Below are positions 1-9,335 of a stretch of DNA of 64,000 bases, piece after piece. The DNA is taken from NCBI RefSeq assembly GCF_022346615.1, contig NZ_JAKRNS010000001.1:62001-126000 (forward strand), read 5' to 3'. Below the pieces are notes generated by a model. That model made no database searches, was not told where the DNA came from, and was given only the letters and a program-made list of their open reading frames with translations. This stretch comes from Staphylococcus sp. ACRSN (GTDB taxonomy: Bacteria > Bacillota > Bacilli > Staphylococcales > Staphylococcaceae). The position numbers and the translations under genes were made by a program. How positions within the stretch are numbered: position 1 is the first letter of the stretch; every line of letters starts with the position of its first letter.

Positions 1-968
1 CCTTTTTTATTATCTGTATTGAACAATCTAAAGTCATCGGTGAAACCGCCATGGTTGTTGATATAATCGAATGTACTTGGAATGCTGTCTTTCATATTTG
101 TCGAACGATTTTCATCTTCTGACAAGTTGGTATAGCGATATTTTTCACTATCATCATTATAATTGGCAACGCCAGTATTGTTGTTATATGTTGTAGTACC
201 ACTTTTTGAACTACGGACGACAACCGAATCATTAAATAAGATCGAATTCATAGTATCTACACTTATACGGTTGTAGATTGTATGATATGATTTCATTTTT
301 TTTGGTGAACTTGGTGCAAAGATATGCGTCGCTTTATCGATTGTATCTTTGTTGGTAATGATTTCTGTATAAGGTTGTAAATTAGACTGCATTGCTTTGA
401 GTTGTTTATTAAACTTACTTTGTTTGGCAGTCGTTGCCATACGAACAACGTTATGTCTATCTTTACTTATCGCATAAAGCTTCACTTTGCCATCCATACG
501 CTTATCGATTAATAAACGGTTGAATTTGAAATTGTTCGGCACTTTCGCATTGACGTTCAGTACTTGACCTAAATAGGTTGCTAATGGCATATCGTAAGTA
601 AAATCAAGTACTAAGAAGTCATCACTTAAGTCTGGAATAATCAGATTATGATTGCTATGCATTTGTTCTGATTGTGTCACACGTTGATTTTTTAATGGTT
701 TGATAATTTCTTTGATATTCTGTCTCGTTGCTTCCATGCCTTTTGTCTTTTCACCTTGTGAATGAATTACTTGATAAGGTGTGACAACTTGTTCCATACC
801 GTCTTTCATTGGCTTTCCAATTGTATGTGGTCTTTCTTCACTACTATCTTCTTCCTTATCGACATTCGTCAGGTCTGGTGAGAAATTCCATGTCATATAG
901 GTTAGCACGGCACTCATCAAGACGAGGATACATAGTATGATTGATTTAATAAACTCTTTACTCCGCAT
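1..968 (-). CDS. walH: WalH (YycH), regulator of WalK, 3' end outside window
   Basis: This membrane-anchored extracytoplasmic protein modulates the WalKR cell-wall two-component system together with WalI. The start is ATG at 966-968, giving MRSKEFIKS followed by one hydrophobic segment (about residues 7-25) and an outside domain. The reading frame stays open for the 322 codons visible and runs off the left edge, so the C-terminus is missing. The start overlaps the last 11 bases of walK, which indicates translational coupling in the walRKHI operon. Identification rests on position after walK plus the topology of one N-terminal membrane segment and a long soluble domain; it is typical of YycH. 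Confidence 0.9.
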   Translation of the reverse strand, partial: MRSKEFIKSIILCILVLMSAVLTYMTWNFSPDLTNVDKEEDSSEERPHTIGKPMKDGMEQVVTPYQVIHSQGEKTKGMEATRQNIKEIIKPLKNQRVTQSEQMHSNHNLIIPDLSDDFLVLDFTYDMPLATYLGQVLNVNAKVPNNFKFNRLLIDKRMDGKVKLYAISKDRHNVVRMATTAKQSKFNKQLKAMQSNLQPYTEIITNKDTIDKATHIFAPSSPKKMKSYHTIYNRISVDTMNSILFNDSVVVRSSKSGTTTYNNNTGVANYNDDSEKYRYTNLSEDENRSTNMKDSIPSTFDYINNHGGFTDDFRLFNTDNKK

Positions 969-2796
969 CCCAATCACCATCTTCTAATACTTCACATGGC
1001 AGCGTAATAAAGATTGATGTACCTTGTCCTTCTACACTGTTTGCCCAAATGCGTCCGTGATGTGCTTCAACTATTTCCTTGGAAATAGCCAGTCCTAAAC
1101 CTGTACCACCCATCTTACGTGTACGTGCTTTATCAACGCGGTAGAAGCGATCAAAGATCTTATCTACTTTATTAATTGGAATACCGATACCATTGTCTTT
1201 AACACGAATTGTCATGCGGTTATACAAGGCATTCTGTTTCACGTGAAACTCTACACGTTTCTCGCCACGTGAGTATTTCATAGCATTGGTGATCACGTTA
1301 TCGAACACTTGGGTCATCTTATCTGGATCGATTTCTGTGAAGATTGTTTGATTTGGAATTTCTCTAATAAATATCGTATCTTTTGCTGCCATTTCATGTC
1401 GGTTAATAATCTTATTAATAAACATATTAAAGTCGACGATTTCTTTGGTAATTTGATCTGATTCATTATCCATTTTAGATAATTGTAGTAAGTCATTTAC
1501 TAATCGAATCATTCGTTCTGTTTCTTCTCTAGTAACAGAGAGGAATTGTGGTGCTAAGTTGTCATCTTTCCAAGCACCTTCTTCTAATGCTTCGATGTAA
1601 CTATTCATAGATGTTAGTGGTGTTCGTAATTCATGCGATACGTTTGCAACGAATTCACGGCGTTCACGTTCTACTTGTTGTTGTTCTGTAACATCGTGAA
1701 GCACGGCAATATAACCAGTTACGAAGCCTGTCTCTTGTACGATTGTACTGAAATTAACACGGGCGATAATGCCTTCTGATTCATTAATATCTAATAAGAA
1801 ACTATCGTTATTTTCATGAATTTCATCTAATGAAAAGTCTTCTTCTAATTTTAAGACGTTTAGCATATAATGTCCGATAATGTCTTCTTTAACTGTACCC
1901 ATCATCGTTAACGCCATATCGTTGACGATACGTACCCGGCCACGACGGTCAGTTGCGATAATGCCATCACTCATGTGCGTAATCACGGAATCTAATCGTC
2001 GTTTTTCACTTTCGGTGTTTGCTTGAGCTTCTTGTACTCGTTTTGATAAGTTGTTAAATGCGAGTGCCAGTTCACCGATTTCGTCATTTCCGTAAATCTT
2101 CACACGTTGTGTATAATTCCCTTTAGACATTTCAACCGTTTGGTTTCTCATATCTGTAATTGGTTTAGTGATGGTTCTCGCAATAAAGAATCCTAGGATA
2201 ACCGTGATTAAAAGAGAGATACCTGTGCCGACGATAAAGATTTGCGTAATGTTACTCAATTGATTAAATACGTCATTTATATCGGCTTCAATATAGACAT
2301 CGCCTATTGTACCGTGATTGGACGTTTTAACTGGTAAGTTATAGATCCAAACACGTTGTTTACCGTTGCCGTAATCTTTTAACACTTGATGGCTATTAAT
2401 TTCTCCTAAAGATAATGCTTTTTGGATTGAGCTATCATTTGCTTTTTGATTAATTAGACTGTGGGTAGACTGCTTTGAAGTAGCCATAATGATTTGATCT
2501 TTATCAATAAAGCGTATTTCTTCTATTTCTTGTCTATTGGCGTACTCGTTTAATAAGTTTTGAACTTCTTTTTGCGCGTTGACGCCGTTACCACTGTCTG
2601 TGTCATATACTTTTTCTATATTAATCTCAATTTGTTTCGCATATTGCGAGATATTGTTTTTAAATGTTTGTGTTAATTCTTTTTCTAGACTATTGGTAAA
2701 GTATAGACCGATAATTTGCATTCCGATAATTATCAGCAATACATAGACGATAACAAGCTTCGTGTGTAAGGATTGAAAATGTTTAAGCCAATTCAT
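958..2796 (-). CDS. walK: WalK, essential cell-wall sensor histidine kinase
   Basis: Membrane sensor kinase of the WalKR system controlling peptidoglycan hydrolase genes. In the 612 residues: membrane segment about 13-33, an extracytoplasmic PAS-like domain, a second membrane segment about 183-205, HAMP, a cytoplasmic PAS (about 265-370), HisKA with His388 in NVSHELRTP, and HATPase with NAMKYS, DNGIGIP and GGTGLGL. The PAS metal-ligand set described for S. aureus WalK (His271, Asp274, His364, Glu368) is present here shifted by three, as His274, Asp277, His367 and Glu371. It lies 12 bp after walR and overlaps walH. A parS-like 16-mer sits inside the gene. Confidence 0.97.
   Translation of the reverse strand: MNWLKHFQSLHTKLVIVYVLLIIIGMQIIGLYFTNSLEKELTQTFKNNISQYAKQIEINIEKVYDTDSGNGVNAQKEVQNLLNEYANRQEIEEIRFIDKDQIIMATSKQSTHSLINQKANDSSIQKALSLGEINSHQVLKDYGNGKQRVWIYNLPVKTSNHGTIGDVYIEADINDVFNQLSNITQIFIVGTGISLLITVILGFFIARTITKPITDMRNQTVEMSKGNYTQRVKIYGNDEIGELALAFNNLSKRVQEAQANTESEKRRLDSVITHMSDGIIATDRRGRVRIVNDMALTMMGTVKEDIIGHYMLNVLKLEEDFSLDEIHENNDSFLLDINESEGIIARVNFSTIVQETGFVTGYIAVLHDVTEQQQVERERREFVANVSHELRTPLTSMNSYIEALEEGAWKDDNLAPQFLSVTREETERMIRLVNDLLQLSKMDNESDQITKEIVDFNMFINKIINRHEMAAKDTIFIREIPNQTIFTEIDPDKMTQVFDNVITNAMKYSRGEKRVEFHVKQNALYNRMTIRVKDNGIGIPINKVDKIFDRFYRVDKARTRKMGGTGLGLAISKEIVEAHHGRIWANSVEGQGTSIFITLPCEVLEDGDWDAE
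1234..1249. promoter_or_regulatory. parS centromere site inside walK
   Basis: TGTTTCACGTGAAACT matches the Firmicute parS consensus TGTTNCACGTGAAACA at all positions except the last base. It would be bound by ParB/Spo0J, whose gene is not in this window. Its distance from oriC (about 27 kb) suits a partition site. Confidence 0.8.
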
Positions 2797-2808
2797 TGAT
2801 TACGTCCT

Positions 2809-3510
2809 CTAATCATGTTGTTGAAGGAAATATCCGACACCACGACGTGTCACGATATATTCAGGATGAGATGGATCGTCTTCAATCTTCTCACGTAAAC
2901 GTCTGATCGTTACATCCACTGTACGTACATCACCAAAATAGTCATAGCCCCATACGGTTTGTAAAAGGTGTTCACGTGTCATGACTTGTCCCATGTGTTT
3001 AGATAAATAATGGAATAATTCAAATTCACGATGTGTTAATTCAATATCATCGCCACGTTTTTTAATAGAATATGCGTCTGGATAAATTACGATATCTTTG
3101 ATGACGATTTCGTTAGATGTATCGTTTACTTCTTGTGCTGGTTGTGAGTAGTGTCTGCGTAAGTTAGCTTTAACACGGGCGATTAATTCACGTGTACTGA
3201 ATGGTTTTGTCACGTAATCATCTGCACCAAGTTCTAGTCCTAGCACTTTATCTATTTCAGAATCTTTTGCTGTTAACATAATGATTGGCATTTCGTATTT
3301 TTTACGTACTTCACGACATACTTCCATACCATCACGACCTGGTAGCATAATATCGAGTAATACGATATCTGGTTCTTCATCATATATTAAGTCTACCGCG
3401 TCATTTCCATCATATGCACAGAATACTTCGTAGCCTTCTTTTTTTAAATTAAATTCAAGAATATCTGCAATTGGTTTTTCATCATCGACTACAACAACTT
3501 TTCTAGCCAT
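2809..3510 (-). CDS. walR: WalR, essential response regulator
   Basis: OmpR/PhoB-type DNA-binding regulator, partner of WalK. Receiver domain residues 1-115 with acidic pocket VVDDE and phosphorylated Asp53 in LLDIMLPG; winged helix C-terminal (about 130-231) with HREFELF and [13 protein letters not shown] place the start at [10 protein letters not shown] (3508-3510), 233 residues, because GAGG lies 9 bases upstream; an in-frame ATG five codons earlier (3525) is embedded in that ribosome site and is unlikely to be used. First gene of the walRKHI operon. Confidence 0.97.
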   Translation of the reverse strand: MARKVVVVDDEKPIADILEFNLKKEGYEVFCAYDGNDAVDLIYDEEPDIVLLDIMLPGRDGMEVCREVRKKYEMPIIMLTAKDSEIDKVLGLELGADDYVTKPFSTRELIARVKANLRRHYSQPAQEVNDTSNEIVIKDIVIYPDAYSIKKRGDDIELTHREFELFHYLSKHMGQVMTREHLLQTVWGYDYFGDVRTVDVTIRRLREKIEDDPSHPEYIVTRRGVGYFLQQHD

Positions 3511-3913
3511 ATTTATAAACCTCATTTCTAAATTGTAGTACTTTTTATTTCAGAATCTACACAGTTCCTTATTATATAATTTACCATTTATAAAGATCTA
3601 ATTCTATTGTTGTAAATAAAAAGTTATATTTGTAGATTGTATAATAATAGCATGTATGAATTCACTTAGTAACTAAAGTGCTATTTTTCATTTTATAAAC
3701 AATTTTCTATTATAGATAAATTTGTCTACAATTCTTATTACTAGCATACTACATTCTTTGTAAAATGGTCTGTTTTTCGCCTTATAACAACAATTCATCA
3801 TAGCTGTATTTATTAATTTAAAATTTATGAGATTTAAAACCTCTGTAAATTCAAACTAATCCTTTATATACAGTTTTATACATGATTTATTATCAATTTT
3901 TTATAAAGTCATT

Positions 3914-3967
3914 AAAAAACGTTGAATAGTAAATGTCCGATAGCACGATACATAAACTGTTCAACGT
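3914..3967 (-). terminator. second hairpin after the tRNA pair
   Basis: Arms ACGTTGAATAGT (3919-3930) and ACTGTTCAACGT (3956-3967) pair with one mismatch around a 25-base loop. On the minus strand the stem is followed by six T. It probably backs up the terminator at 3980-4007. The rest of the 3511-3980 spacer is AT-rich and must contain the walR promoter, which I cannot place with confidence. Confidence 0.5.
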
Positions 3968-3979
3968 AAATTTAGATAT

Positions 3980-4007
3980 AAAAAATGCCCATCCTATTGG
4001 ATGGGCA
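3980..4007 (-). terminator. intrinsic terminator of the tRNA transcript
   Basis: TGCCCATCC and GGATGGGCA form a perfect 9-bp stem with a 4-base loop, followed on the minus strand by six T. It lies directly after tRNA-Asp. Confidence 0.85.
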
Positions 4008-4010
4008 ATA

Positions 4011-4083
4011 CGGTCTCGACGGGAATCGAACCCGCGATCTCCTGCGTGACAGGCAGGCGTGTTAACCGCTACACTACGAGACC
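4011..4083 (-). tRNA. tRNA-Asp (GTC)
   Basis: The minus strand folds as a complete cloverleaf with acceptor GGTCTCG/CGAGACC, anticodon GTC in CCTGTCACG and T-arm GGGTTCGATTCCC. Discriminator base is G. CCA is not encoded. It lies 7 bp after tRNA-Glu in one transcript. Confidence 0.95.
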
Positions 4084-4090
4084 TAAAAAA

Positions 4091-4165
4091 TGGTGACTCC
4101 TACGGGACTCGAACCCGTGTTACCGCCGTGAAAGGGCGGTGTCTTAACCGCTTGACCAAGGAGCC
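4091..4165 (-). tRNA. tRNA-Glu (TTC)
   Basis: Cloverleaf on the minus strand with acceptor GGCTCCT/AGGAGTC, anticodon TTC in CCCTTTCACGG and T-arm GGGTTCGAGTCCC. The 3' CCA is encoded (TGG at 4091-4093 on the plus strand), unlike its neighbour tRNA-Asp. Confidence 0.95.
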
Positions 4166-4184
4166 TGTCTTAAGCACAAAATAA

Positions 4185-4213
4185 ATTATAGCAACTCTAA
4201 TCAGTAATGACAA
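4185..4213 (-). promoter_or_regulatory. promoter of the tRNA-Glu/tRNA-Asp pair
   Basis: On the minus strand TTGTCA (4208-4213), a 17-base spacer and TATAAT (4185-4190) lie 20 bases before tRNA-Glu, a near-consensus sigma-A promoter for a stable RNA unit. Confidence 0.8.
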
Positions 4214-4569
4214 GCTCTTTTTCAAAGTTTTTTAAGTAAAATTTTCTATCTTAATTGTATTAAGTGTGAAAAACGTATTTTTTACTGCTATTTAGCTAAT
4301 CATCCATACTATTTATTCTCTATCATATAGCTCATTTTCCATATTAACTTTCATTTCAAATGAAAATCCCTCAATTCTAAAACATACTCATACCGATAAA
4401 ATAATTTAACAAACTTACCAACTCATTTTGCAGACACTTGCACCTATATTCAAAAATTATTTTTTAAAGCTCAAAAAACATAAAAAAATATAAATTATTA
4501 GAAATTAAAATTTATTTCATCTAGAATTATTATGGTAAGCAAATTAAAGTTCTATTAGGAGGAAATTAA
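4214..4569. other. AT-rich spacer before the glycosyltransferase
   Basis: About 350 bases, very AT-rich, without a credible reading frame or a clear consensus promoter. The last bases hold the strong ribosome site AGGAGG before the gene at 4570. I see nothing else. Confidence 0.5.
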
Positions 4570-5784
4570 ATGGCAAGAGTATTATTCATCAATCCTGGTC
4601 CGTCAGGCCACATTAATCCAACCGTTGCGTTATGCAAAGAATTAGTAGCACGCGGTGAAGAAATCGTATATTATGCGAGTGATCAATTTCAAGATAAGTT
4701 GAAAGACACTGGCGTTGAAATACGTTCATTTAACACGGATGAGATGATTGACGCATTTAGAGAATATGGTAAGGATAATCTATTTCAAGTCATTAATGGG
4801 CTCTTAAATACTGTAGATATGATGTTACCACGTCTTATAGAAGAAACGAAAGATGAGCATTATGATTATATGATTTATGATTCAATGTTTGGCTGTGGTA
4901 AATTGTTAGCTCAAAAATTAAATATCCCAACAGTTTCATCTGTAACTTCTTTCGCACATACAAAAACATCATTTGATCAATTTTTAAATGCTATGGCAAC
5001 GACTGTAGATCCAGAAGATAAAGCGGAGTCAGATGCGCATTTTGAAAATTTAAGAAAGCAAATTCAATCAAAATATAATGTAGATGTGCCAAACCGTTTT
5101 GAAGTGATGTATAATCCTGGTGATTTGCACATTTCATATATTATGAAAAAATTCCAACTCGATTATAAGTCTTTCGATAATCCTCAGTTTTTCTTTGCCG
5201 GTCCTTCTGTACAAGAACCAACAGATTCTGGTTTTATGGATGAACTTGATCGTACACGTCCTATTATTTATATTTCTTTGGGTACAGTGTTTAACCAAAA
5301 CATTCCATTTTTCAATAAATGTTTCACAGCTTTAAAAGATGTCGATGCTACTGTTGTCGTTTCAATAGGCAATGTGAATAGTTTAGATGATTTTGAAGAT
5401 GTACCATCAAACTTTGTGATTAAGGCTACTGTGCCTCAAGTTGAACTGTTACAACATACTTCGTTGTTCTTAACACATGCTGGTATGAACAGTACCAATG
5501 AATCAATGAAAATGAATGTACCGATGTTGGCATTTCCACAAAGTGCTGATCAACCTGTTGTTTCAAAACAAATTGAAGACCTTGGATTAGGGCAACGTTT
5601 AAATGCTGAAACAATGACTCCAGAACATTTACAGGAAACTATAGTAGAGATGTTAGAAAATCTCGATTACTACAAATCAAATATCGGTAAAATCAAAGCA
5701 GAGCAAAATAGTGATAAAGCCGGTTATGAATTAGCCGCTGACCGAATTTTTGAATTTCGTAAGGAGTTCTGTCCTCAAATTTAA
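4570..5784 (+). CDS. Macrolide-family (MGT) UDP-glycosyltransferase
   Basis: A GT-B fold glycosyltransferase of family GT1, of the type that transfers sugar from a nucleotide donor to small hydrophobic acceptors. The N-terminus FINPGPSGHINPTVALCKEL is the acceptor-domain start typical of the MGT/YjiC group; the donor-site signature is HAGMNSTNESM (about 302-312), followed by P and QSADQP. Length 404 is normal. It has an AGGAGG ribosome site 7 bases upstream. It is the only plus-strand gene between walH and hutH and separates the tRNA pair from purA, which are neighbours in S. aureus; this suggests insertion. Acceptor unknown; a drug-inactivating role is possible but not shown. Confidence 0.85.
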   Translation: MARVLFINPGPSGHINPTVALCKELVARGEEIVYYASDQFQDKLKDTGVEIRSFNTDEMIDAFREYGKDNLFQVINGLLNTVDMMLPRLIEETKDEHYDYMIYDSMFGCGKLLAQKLNIPTVSSVTSFAHTKTSFDQFLNAMATTVDPEDKAESDAHFENLRKQIQSKYNVDVPNRFEVMYNPGDLHISYIMKKFQLDYKSFDNPQFFFAGPSVQEPTDSGFMDELDRTRPIIYISLGTVFNQNIPFFNKCFTALKDVDATVVVSIGNVNSLDDFEDVPSNFVIKATVPQVELLQHTSLFLTHAGMNSTNESMKMNVPMLAFPQSADQPVVSKQIEDLGLGQRLNAETMTPEHLQETIVEMLENLDYYKSNIGKIKAEQNSDKAGYELAADRIFEFRKEFCPQI

Positions 5785-5795
5785 TTTCATAAAAT

Positions 5796-5864
5796 AAAAA
5801 AGCACCTCGTAGTGCCCAATTCACTGTTCTGAAGAAAGTGAGAGGATACTGCAAGGTGTTTTTT
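5796..5864. terminator. bidirectional hairpin between the glycosyltransferase and purA
   Basis: Converging genes share a long structure: outer arms with A5 plus GCACCT and AGGTG plus T6, inner arms TCACT (5821-5825) and AGTGA (5837-5841). A tracts and T tracts on both sides let it work in both directions. Confidence 0.75.
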
Positions 5865-5877
5865 ATTTATCTAAGAT

Positions 5878-7167
5878 TTACGCTTCCCATAAATCTTCTA
5901 ATAAGTTTGTTTGATTACGGTCTGGACCTACTGAGAAGATTGAAATCTTCACATCACATAGTTCAGAGATACGTTCTAAATATCTGCGTGCATTGTCTGG
6001 TAATTCATCTAATGAACGGCAGCTTGTCACATCTTCTGTCCAACCTGGTAATGTTTCAAAGATTGGTTTACAACGTTGCAAGTCTTTTAAGTTTGCTGGG
6101 TATTCAGTGATTTCTTTACCATCTAATTCATATGCAGTACAAATCTTAACGTTTTCAAGACCTGTTAATACATCGATAGAGTTGATAGATAAATCTGTGA
6201 TACCACTTGCACGACGAGAATGACGTAATACAACTGAGTCAAACCAGCCTACACGACGTGGACGTCCAGTTGTTGTACCATATTCGCGACCAACTTCACG
6301 GATATGATGTCCGTCTTCATCAAACAATTCAGTTGGGAATGGACCGTCACCAACACGTGATGTATAAGCTTTACATACACCGATAACTTTTGATACGAAT
6401 GTTGGACCCACACCGCCACCTACAGTTACGTTACCAGCAACTGGGTTACTAGAAGTAACAAATGGATATGTACCGTGATCGATATCTAACATAACGCCTT
6501 GTGCGCCTTCAAATAATACTTTTTCGTCTGCAACAAAAGCATCATCTAATACTTTTGCTGTATCTGTTACAAATGGTGCTAAACGTTGACCCGCAGCATA
6601 GTATGCTTCGAAAATTTCATCAAATGAAGGACATGATTTACCAAACATACCTTTGAAATAAGCATCTTTGTATTCAATGTTTTCTTTTAATAATTTTTCA
6701 AATGTTTCTTTATCTAATAAATCTGCAACACGGATACCGATACGTTGCGCTTTATCTACGTAAGCAGGACCGATACCTTTTTTAGTTGTGCCGATTTTAT
6801 TATCTCCGCGGCGTTCTTCTTCATATTCATCTTGTTTTAAGTGATAAGGTAAAATAACTTGAGCACGATTAGAAATACGTAAATTATCTGTAGAAATACC
6901 TCTTTCATTTAAAGCATCTAACTCTTTCAATAAAGCAACTGGATCTACTACAACACCGTTACCGATGACTGAAAGTTTTTCTTTATAGAAAATACCAGAT
7001 GGTACTAAGTGCAATTTGTATGTTTCCCCACCAAATTTAATTGTGTGGCCAGCGTTATTTCCGCCTGAAAAACGCGCAATAACATCTGCTTGTTCTGCTA
7101 AGAAATCTGTAATTTTACCTTTACCTTCGTCTCCCCATTGTGTCCCAACGACTACGATTGATGACAT
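5878..7167 (-). CDS. purA: Adenylosuccinate synthetase
   Basis: Catalyses GTP-dependent condensation of IMP and aspartate to adenylosuccinate, the first committed step to AMP, in the cytosol. The N-terminal GTP/IMP loop [11 protein letters not shown] and the active-site signature GIGPAYVDK are intact, as is the GTTTGRPRR segment. At 429 residues it is full length. GGAGGTG lies 7 bases before the ATG. The gene follows dnaB in the same direction, but a strong hairpin and a putative PurR box between them indicate its own promoter. Confidence 0.97.
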   Translation of the reverse strand: MSSIVVVGTQWGDEGKGKITDFLAEQADVIARFSGGNNAGHTIKFGGETYKLHLVPSGIFYKEKLSVIGNGVVVDPVALLKELDALNERGISTDNLRISNRAQVILPYHLKQDEYEEERRGDNKIGTTKKGIGPAYVDKAQRIGIRVADLLDKETFEKLLKENIEYKDAYFKGMFGKSCPSFDEIFEAYYAAGQRLAPFVTDTAKVLDDAFVADEKVLFEGAQGVMLDIDHGTYPFVTSSNPVAGNVTVGGGVGPTFVSKVIGVCKAYTSRVGDGPFPTELFDEDGHHIREVGREYGTTTGRPRRVGWFDSVVLRHSRRASGITDLSINSIDVLTGLENVKICTAYELDGKEITEYPANLKDLQRCKPIFETLPGWTEDVTSCRSLDELPDNARRYLERISELCDVKISIFSVGPDRNQTNLLEDLWEA

Positions 7168-7237
7168 ATGAGCACCTCCAAGTTTTTCTCAATTAACCAT
7201 TAAGTATTCTACCAATAGCACAGTTATAATGCAAACA

Positions 7238-7283
7238 AAAATCGAACATTGATTTTTTGTAATTTTCAAAAATTTTCGTTGTG
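7238..7283 (-). promoter_or_regulatory. candidate PurR boxes upstream of purA
   Basis: AAAATCGAACATT (7238-7250) matches the PurBox AWWWCCGAACWWT at 12 of 13 positions. A second, weaker inverted element with central TTCG sits at 7271-7283. Paired inverted PurBoxes with the CGAA core are the known target of PurR in Bacillus and Staphylococcus. The 20-base gap is somewhat longer than usual, so the second box is uncertain. Confidence 0.55.
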
Positions 7284-7393
7284 AGTCATTTTAGTTATAT
7301 AGACTATAATCATAGTAACACCAAGCTTCCAACTACTATTATGCACATTTTTGGACACATACTTCCATAACTTCCACATAAGTAAATACATAC

Positions 7394-7434
7394 AAAAACC
7401 GTACGATATACATTCGCTATTGTATATCGTACGG
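7394..7434 (-). terminator. terminator after dnaB
   Basis: CCGTACGATATACA and TGTATATCGTACGG form a perfect 14-bp stem with an 8-base loop; on the minus strand five T follow. Confidence 0.9.
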
Positions 7435-7457
7435 AAAATATTTTTTATAAAATTTTC

Positions 7458-8858
7458 TTAACCCATCTCTGCATGTGCATAATCGATATCGGTAAATTTA
7501 TTATACTGTTTCATAAAATGTAATTTCACAGTGCCTGTTGGGCCGTTACGTTGCTTGGCGATAATAATTTCAATTTCACCATTTTCATCATTTGTCTGTG
7601 GTTCGAAGTTGGCATCATCATCGTCATCTTCGTCCTCACCACGGTTGTAGTAATCATCACGATATAAGAAGGCCACGATATCAGCATCTTGCTCTATCGA
7701 ACCAGATTCACGAATATCACTCATCATCGGACGTTTATCTTGTCGTTGTTCTACACCACGTGATAACTGACTCAGTGCAATAACAGGACATTCAAGTTCT
7801 CTGGCAATCGCTTTTAATGTACGCGATATCTCAGATACTTCTTGTTGACGGTTATCTGAAAAGCGTGAACCACTACCAGAAATTAATTGTAGATAGTCGA
7901 TGACAATCATATCTAAACCATGCTCTTGCTTAAGTCTACGACATTTCGAACGAATATCTGTAATACGAATCCCTGGTGTATCATCTATAAATATTTTTGT
8001 ACGTGATAGTTTACCAACGGCAATTGTAAATCGATTCCAGTCTTCTTCAGTCATTGAACCTGTTCGTAAACGGTTAGAGTCTACATTGCCTGAACTACAA
8101 ATCATACGTGTTGCCAATTGATCGGCACCCATCTCAAGTGAAAAGATACCAACTGAATAATGATCTTCGTGTGTTGCAACTTTCTGTGCAATATTCAGAG
8201 CGAAGGCAGTCTTACCTACAGAAGGTCGGGCTGCTAAAATAATCAAATCACTGCGATTAAATCCTGCAGTCATCTGGTCTAAGTCACGATATCCTGTAGG
8301 AACACCTGGTGTTTGACCACTGTTTTGATCTAATACCTCTGCGTTCTCGTATACTTCACCAAGTACGTCACGGATGTCTTTAAAACCATCACTTTCTCTT
8401 GATGATGACAGCTCTAAGATTCTGCGTTCTGCATCATTTAAAATGGCGTCTAATTCAAGTTCGTCATTATAACCATCATTCGCAATACTATCTGCAGTTT
8501 GTATTAACTTTCGCTTTGTAGCATGCTTAAACACAATTTCTGTATAGTATTGTATATTTCGTGTGGTTGGTACATTATTTGTCAATTCCGCTAGATACTG
8601 CGGACCACCCGCTTCATTCAATCGTCCTTCTTGTGACAATTGATCCATGATTGTTACGACATCTATATCTTTATTATCTTCGTTGAGGTTCATCATCGCT
8701 CTAAAGATGTGTTGATGTGCGCCTCTATAAAAGGACTCAGGAAGTAAAACTTCCTGAGTTGTGTTAATCAATTCTGGATCTATGATAATGGCACCTAAAA
8801 CAGACTGTTCTGCCTCATTGCTGTGCGGCATTTGATTTTGTTCATACATTCCATCCAT
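7458..8858 (-). CDS. dnaB: Replicative DNA helicase (DnaB-type, called DnaC in S. aureus)
   Basis: Hexameric 5'-3' helicase that unwinds DNA at the replication fork. N-terminal primase-interacting domain begins PHSNEAEQSVLGAII; the RecA-like domain carries Walker A ARPSVGKTAF (about 207-216), Walker B IVIDYLQLI and the DnaB motif ALSQLSRGVEQR. An acidic loop (EDEDDDDDANFE, about 426-437) lies near the C-terminus. Length 466 is normal. GAGGTG lies 8 bases before the ATG. It follows rplI by 30 bp, so gdpP-rplI-dnaB are probably co-transcribed. Confidence 0.97.
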   Translation of the reverse strand: MDGMYEQNQMPHSNEAEQSVLGAIIIDPELINTTQEVLLPESFYRGAHQHIFRAMMNLNEDNKDIDVVTIMDQLSQEGRLNEAGGPQYLAELTNNVPTTRNIQYYTEIVFKHATKRKLIQTADSIANDGYNDELELDAILNDAERRILELSSSRESDGFKDIRDVLGEVYENAEVLDQNSGQTPGVPTGYRDLDQMTAGFNRSDLIILAARPSVGKTAFALNIAQKVATHEDHYSVGIFSLEMGADQLATRMICSSGNVDSNRLRTGSMTEEDWNRFTIAVGKLSRTKIFIDDTPGIRITDIRSKCRRLKQEHGLDMIVIDYLQLISGSGSRFSDNRQQEVSEISRTLKAIARELECPVIALSQLSRGVEQRQDKRPMMSDIRESGSIEQDADIVAFLYRDDYYNRGEDEDDDDDANFEPQTNDENGEIEIIIAKQRNGPTGTVKLHFMKQYNKFTDIDYAHAEMG

Positions 8859-8888
8859 TACGATTACACCTCATATTTCAATTCGTTA

Positions 8889-9335
8889 TTATTGTTCAAC
8901 TGTGTGCACACGAATTGTACCTTCAACTTCTTTGTCTAGCTTAACAGGTACGTTAGTATAACCTAATGCATGGATACCACTTGGTAAATCCATCTTACGT
9001 TTATCAATCTTGATGTTGTGTTGATCTAGTAAAGCTTGAGCAATTTGCTTTGTACTTACAGAACCGAACAACTTACCACCTTCACCTGTTTTAGCTGATA
9101 CTTTAACTTCGAGCTCAGTTAATTGTTCTTTTAATTTTTTAGCGTCTTCAATTTCTTGTTGGCGCTCAGCTTCTGCTGCTTTATTTTTTTGTTCTAATTG
9201 TTTTAAGTTTCCTGGAGTTGCTTCAATTGCATAATTTTTCTTTAATAAGAAGTTATTTGCGTAACCTACTGGTACTTCCTTAACTTCGCCTTTTTTACCT
9301 TTACCTTTAACGTCTTGTGTGAATATTACTTTCAT
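8889..9335 (-). CDS. rplI: 50S ribosomal protein L9
   Basis: Structural protein of the large ribosomal subunit that binds 23S rRNA. The N-terminal domain [17 protein letters not shown] with [10 protein letters not shown], the long connecting helix rich in K and E (about 43-75) and the C-terminal domain are all present in 148 residues. Its ATG overlaps the gdpP stop in an ATGA arrangement, so the two are translationally coupled. Confidence 0.97.
   Translation of the reverse strand: MKVIFTQDVKGKGKKGEVKEVPVGYANNFLLKKNYAIEATPGNLKQLEQKNKAAEAERQQEIEDAKKLKEQLTELEVKVSAKTGEGGKLFGSVSTKQIAQALLDQHNIKIDKRKMDLPSGIHALGYTNVPVKLDKEVEGTIRVHTVEQ

Noticed and set aside
3508..3525. Longer walR start (MRFINMARK)
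   Set aside because: The upstream ATG lies within the ribosome site of the downstream ATG and no other ribosome site precedes it.
5838..6223. Two plus-strand frames over the purA end
   Set aside because: Antisense to purA coding sequence and partly within the terminator.
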